DNA from: Linyphia triangularis
Taxonomy: Eukaryota > Arthropoda > Arachnida > Araneae > Linyphiidae
DNA: 64,000 bases
Assembly (NCBI GenBank): GCA_963978545.1
Contig: OZ021722.1
Span: 39,511,365 to 39,575,364 of the forward strand
Direction of reading: 5' to 3'
Translations under genes and position numbers: made by a program
Notes under the pieces: generated by a model
Seen by the model: only the letters and a program-made list of their open reading frames with translations
Databases searched by the model: none
What the model was told of the DNA's origin: nothing
Shown here: positions 60,890 to 64,000 of the stretch, one piece after another
Numbering within the stretch: position 1 is the first letter of the stretch
How the letters are laid out: each line of letters starts with the position of its first letter

Positions 60890-61220
60890 AGAGAAAAAAT
60901 GTGTGCCTGTGGTCAGCATGACTCCCGAACGGTTTGTCCTACGTTGTTAAAATTTTGTAGGTAAAATATGGTAGCTGCTATTGAAAAATATATGTATTTC
61001 AGCAATTGCCAAAAAATGGCTCAAATAATTTTGATCAAAATTGCTATGGTAATACCTTTAAAGGTGTTCTAGACATCCCCACCACCGAAATTCCCGTAGA
61101 AATGCGATAAAGGCATAAAAAAATATATTTAAAACAGAGTTCTCTTCCCCATCGCTCATCAACGCCCTCTGTTCCATTTACAAGTGTAACCGAAAGTTGT
61201 GCGATATTTTGATGGTATGT
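60890..61220 (-). repeat. dispersed repeat family, copy D
   Basis: Minus-strand copy sharing GCACAACTTTC, GATGAGCGATGGGGAAGAG, CATTTCTACGGGAATTTC, TTGATCAAAATTATTTGA and ACCGTTCGGGAGT with copy C. Confidence 0.65.
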
Positions 61221-62320
61221 TGAATCAGATATGCTGATTCGTCAAATTGAATCACCAGAGTCGACTAAGTGGTAGAGTTTTTGAGAAGGAATATTTCACT
61301 ATGTCTGGGAATTATCAAACAATAATGAATTTTTAAACATTGTTTTGTAATACTTAAGTTTAATCTTTATAAATTACGAGTAGTAATGTCAGAACAAGTT
61401 TTATGTCTAAATTTTACCAATCTACCTGTCAACCAAGATAGACAGGTAGATTAGATTATCGGATAGAGACATCAGAGTTAAGTAACTAGTAGAGATTTTG
61501 AGAGGGAAGATTTCACTGCCCCCCCCCCCCTGGAATATTTTTCCATATTCAACACCTACTTGTAAAACATCTCTGTATTTTGTTATACCTGCATTGTAGC
61601 CTTGAATTAATTTTACACTCCTTTCGGCTGTATCGTTTACAACCCTGATGCGTTTGACTATTCTATGTCCCTTCAAAATATTTAGGTTTTCATTTCAAAC
61701 ATACCGATAGGAATGTAAGAAATTATTTGAAGTGTTGAACCTTTTGAAGAAGTTCAATGTTTGTAGTATAATCAAGTAATCGACTTTTTTGTCCGAAAAA
61801 AATGATCTTCTATCCTATCGTTTAGTATAATGGTTGACAAATTCCTTAGTCAAAAAAGTTACCAATCAGCAGTACAACGACTAAGATTTTTTTTTAAAGC
61901 CAAAGTTCTTTTCGAGAATTATTTTTTAGGAGTCGATTTAAACTAGTTACTAACTTTAAATAAATTATCGATTTATACATAGCTCTAAAGAATAGTCTTC
62001 AATACCAGCTATATCATGATATGTTATTAGTCTAAGGATACCTTTCTGTTCATTTCAACCCGTACTTCAATAATTAGAGTTACTTAGTCAACTAGAGTTA
62101 TTTAGTAATTGATTTTTCAAAACTATACGTACAGTATCTAGAAACAGTCTACAATATTTACACGCAAGTGTAACATGTTGTAGCACTAGCCTACCTTTCT
62201 GTAAACTAAACAATTGTGTAGTTATCCAGCTTTAGTTCTCACCTGCTTCATAATCGGTCACTTTCCTCCCCATCACTATTTTTAATAATACAACTGCAAC
62301 CTTCAACAGATAATCAATCC
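61221..62320. other. no supported gene
   Basis: AT-rich. An exact short inverted repeat (TCTACCTGTC / GACAGGTAGA) lies at about 61422-61451. Confidence 0.4.
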
Positions 62321-62323
62321 CAA

Positions 62324-62915
62324 ATGAACAATAAATCTACCTTTTTTTTATTTCACATGCACCAACTTTGCACAACTCTGCGGTGTAAATTCCAGTTCTT
62401 TTGCTTCGATCAATTAGTGCAGACGACGACCGTTCCTGACGTCTTCAAGGGTACCGTGAATAGTTGCAGCTGCGCTACACTGTATCAGAACCCAACCGCC
62501 ATCAAAGACAGCGGTGTCTATTTTTCCTCGCTGACAGCGGGATAACTTTAACCTGTGTCACGCAGACATTTCCAGGTGACAAGAAAGATGGCAGAAAATT
62601 GATTCCAGAGTACCTCTTGGTATTCCGGAATGATATTCCTCGGCTACTTCTCTTCTTCGAGGATATACTGCCGTGATGTGTATCGCGAAGATTGAAAACA
62701 CTTGTCGTGTTTTATGTGATACTAATATCCCCGGGATTACTTACTGCCTCGTTCTGTCCCTCGTTTTACATCACACCGGACGAGTTATGCCTTGTTTTTG
62801 CGGAACGTTAATCCTGGTTTTTATAATTCTATTTATGGCCGTGCTGTGTGGGGAAATAAAAAGCGGAAGGGTTTTGTGCTGTGAATTCGCGATTAGCTCT
62901 ATGTTGTTGATGTAG
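62324..62915. other. GC-richer patch with three overlapping frames, unassigned
   Basis: Plus frames 62324-62545 and 62464-62676 overlap in different phases; a third (62673-62915) has a hydrophobic run (LILVFIILFMAVLC). The minus strand also reads protein-like (KIDTAVFDGGWVLIQCS near 62530-62470). No frame is dominant and no family is recognised, so I do not call a gene. Confidence 0.25.
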
Positions 62916-64000
62916 ACTTGTTACAGGTGATGGGCTTAATTATTCGGATAATACCCATTAAAAAATTGCCCACATTCGTGAAATGAGGAATATCTAGTTT
63001 TAGTAAATAGTGGTGGATTTTATTTATTTAGCAATGCAACAGATTGAGATACCAATCAAAATAGTAACTGAAAAGTGTTTTTTTTTTCTCCCTTTTTTCT
63101 TCTCTTGATCTTTTGATATTTGTTATTGTTACAAGATTTAGTATTATTCTTTCTGGAATTATTCTTTGGACATCTTGAATACTCGCCACGTTAAAGTATG
63201 TTTGCAAAGTTTCGTAAAAATTCTTCTACACTTTTCCCGCCAACTTCAAGTTTAATTTTATAATTTTCTATGCTTTTTGAACACAGAGTATTACAACCTC
63301 AAATTTATTTCAAAGGAGTGAAATATAAATAATTTAAGTTTGGTCATTTTCCCATCAAATTCTCAGTAACTCCTTCCAAAGTGAATCTAAGTAGACACCG
63401 AATTACTTGAGCGTTGACTTTCCCCTCAATGAATTCTTCTGAGACGAGTCCAAACTAAATAGTTTTTCACAACCTGATAAAGAACATAATGCAATATCTT
63501 GTAAATCCTCACAGCCTTTTTCGAGTTACAATTTTATTCGAGAGAAAATCGTTTTAAAAAAAACTATATTGGCTAGCTATCAAAAAACAAATATTTTTTA
63601 TAACTTATACTAACTAGTATTTAATGTATAAATTCTCATTGTAATTAATGCTCCACACAATAAAAGTTGCATTTTCTATCCACTCAACCGTTTTAGACAT
63701 TTAGTGTAACAAAGAACCCATTTCGACACCTATAATTTTCCCCTTTATCTAGATAACTTATCGTTTTTATAATAAGACGGAGATAATAATAAAAAAATAC
63801 GGAGAGAACTTCTCGGGACAAATGTATTTTCAATTATCTAAAACACATCTAATCTCTCCAAAATCAAATTACTACTTGTGGATTGTCATCGTAATTGAGT
63901 CGACAAAAGGAAGAAAAAAACTCGACAATCGCATCTCCATGTTTGCATTTCGCCTAATGATGCGAGAGCGTAAATCCATTATTTCTTTTTCATGGAACAG
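62916..64000. other. no supported gene
   Basis: AT-rich to the window edge; nothing identified. Confidence 0.4.

Overview
The window is AT-rich, intron-bearing and crowded with transposable elements, so it is nuclear DNA of an animal. BEL/Pao, Tc1/mariner, pogo-like, hAT and TTAA-type elements, plus tRNA-derived SINEs, point to an arthropod, possibly a chelicerate. No bacterial gene organisation, CRISPR array or intact tRNA/rRNA gene is present. Host genes are sparse.

Layout. 1-2.74 kb (minus): the 5' part of a sulfite oxidase-like gene in three phase-compatible exons, running off the left edge. 3-8.2 kb: mostly non-coding, with transposase remnants, a small TA-flanked MITE and a hAT end. 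8.2-9.7 kb: a repeat element carrying an eight-unit tandem array. 10.2-14.0 kb: the most unusual object, a foldback-type element with about 1.1-kb inverted arms built from 367-bp tandem units around one cysteine-rich (CXC-like) gene and a very long TA microsatellite. 14.1-15.8 kb: two smaller inverted-repeat elements. 17.9-24.1 kb: a complete, very recently inserted BEL/Pao retrotransposon (minus) with 5-bp target duplications, whose pol is broken by two TGA codons and one frameshift. It may lie in an intron just upstream of a host terminal exon.

27.5-29.65 kb: a pogo-like DNA transposon with subterminal repeats and a nested SINE; a paralogous empty site at 57.6-57.9 kb confirms its ends. 30.3-30.5 kb: a likely host internal exon (minus). 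31.2-31.7 kb: an inverted pair of tRNA-like repeats. 32.46-34.27 kb: a decayed Tc1-like transposon with both terminal repeats. 34.99-35.27 kb: a convincing small single-exon gene of unknown function. 36-43 kb: mostly non-coding, with short repeats, a hairpin and a GC-rich promoter/first-exon candidate near 41.65-42.22 kb.

43.48-46.25 kb: a hAT element with an 8-bp duplication. 47.78-49.50 kb: a head-to-head palindromic Tc1-like element. 49.6 and 60.0-60.7 kb: TTAA-flanked MITEs. 53.2, 30.7, 60.9 and 6.7 kb: copies of one dispersed family. 58.3-59.2 kb (minus): a shattered coding remnant of unknown origin. The rest is AT-rich DNA without supported genes.

The genes do not form a pathway; the window is largely a record of nested and inverted transposon insertions around a few host exons. 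All domain calls are from reading translations by eye; no database search was run.
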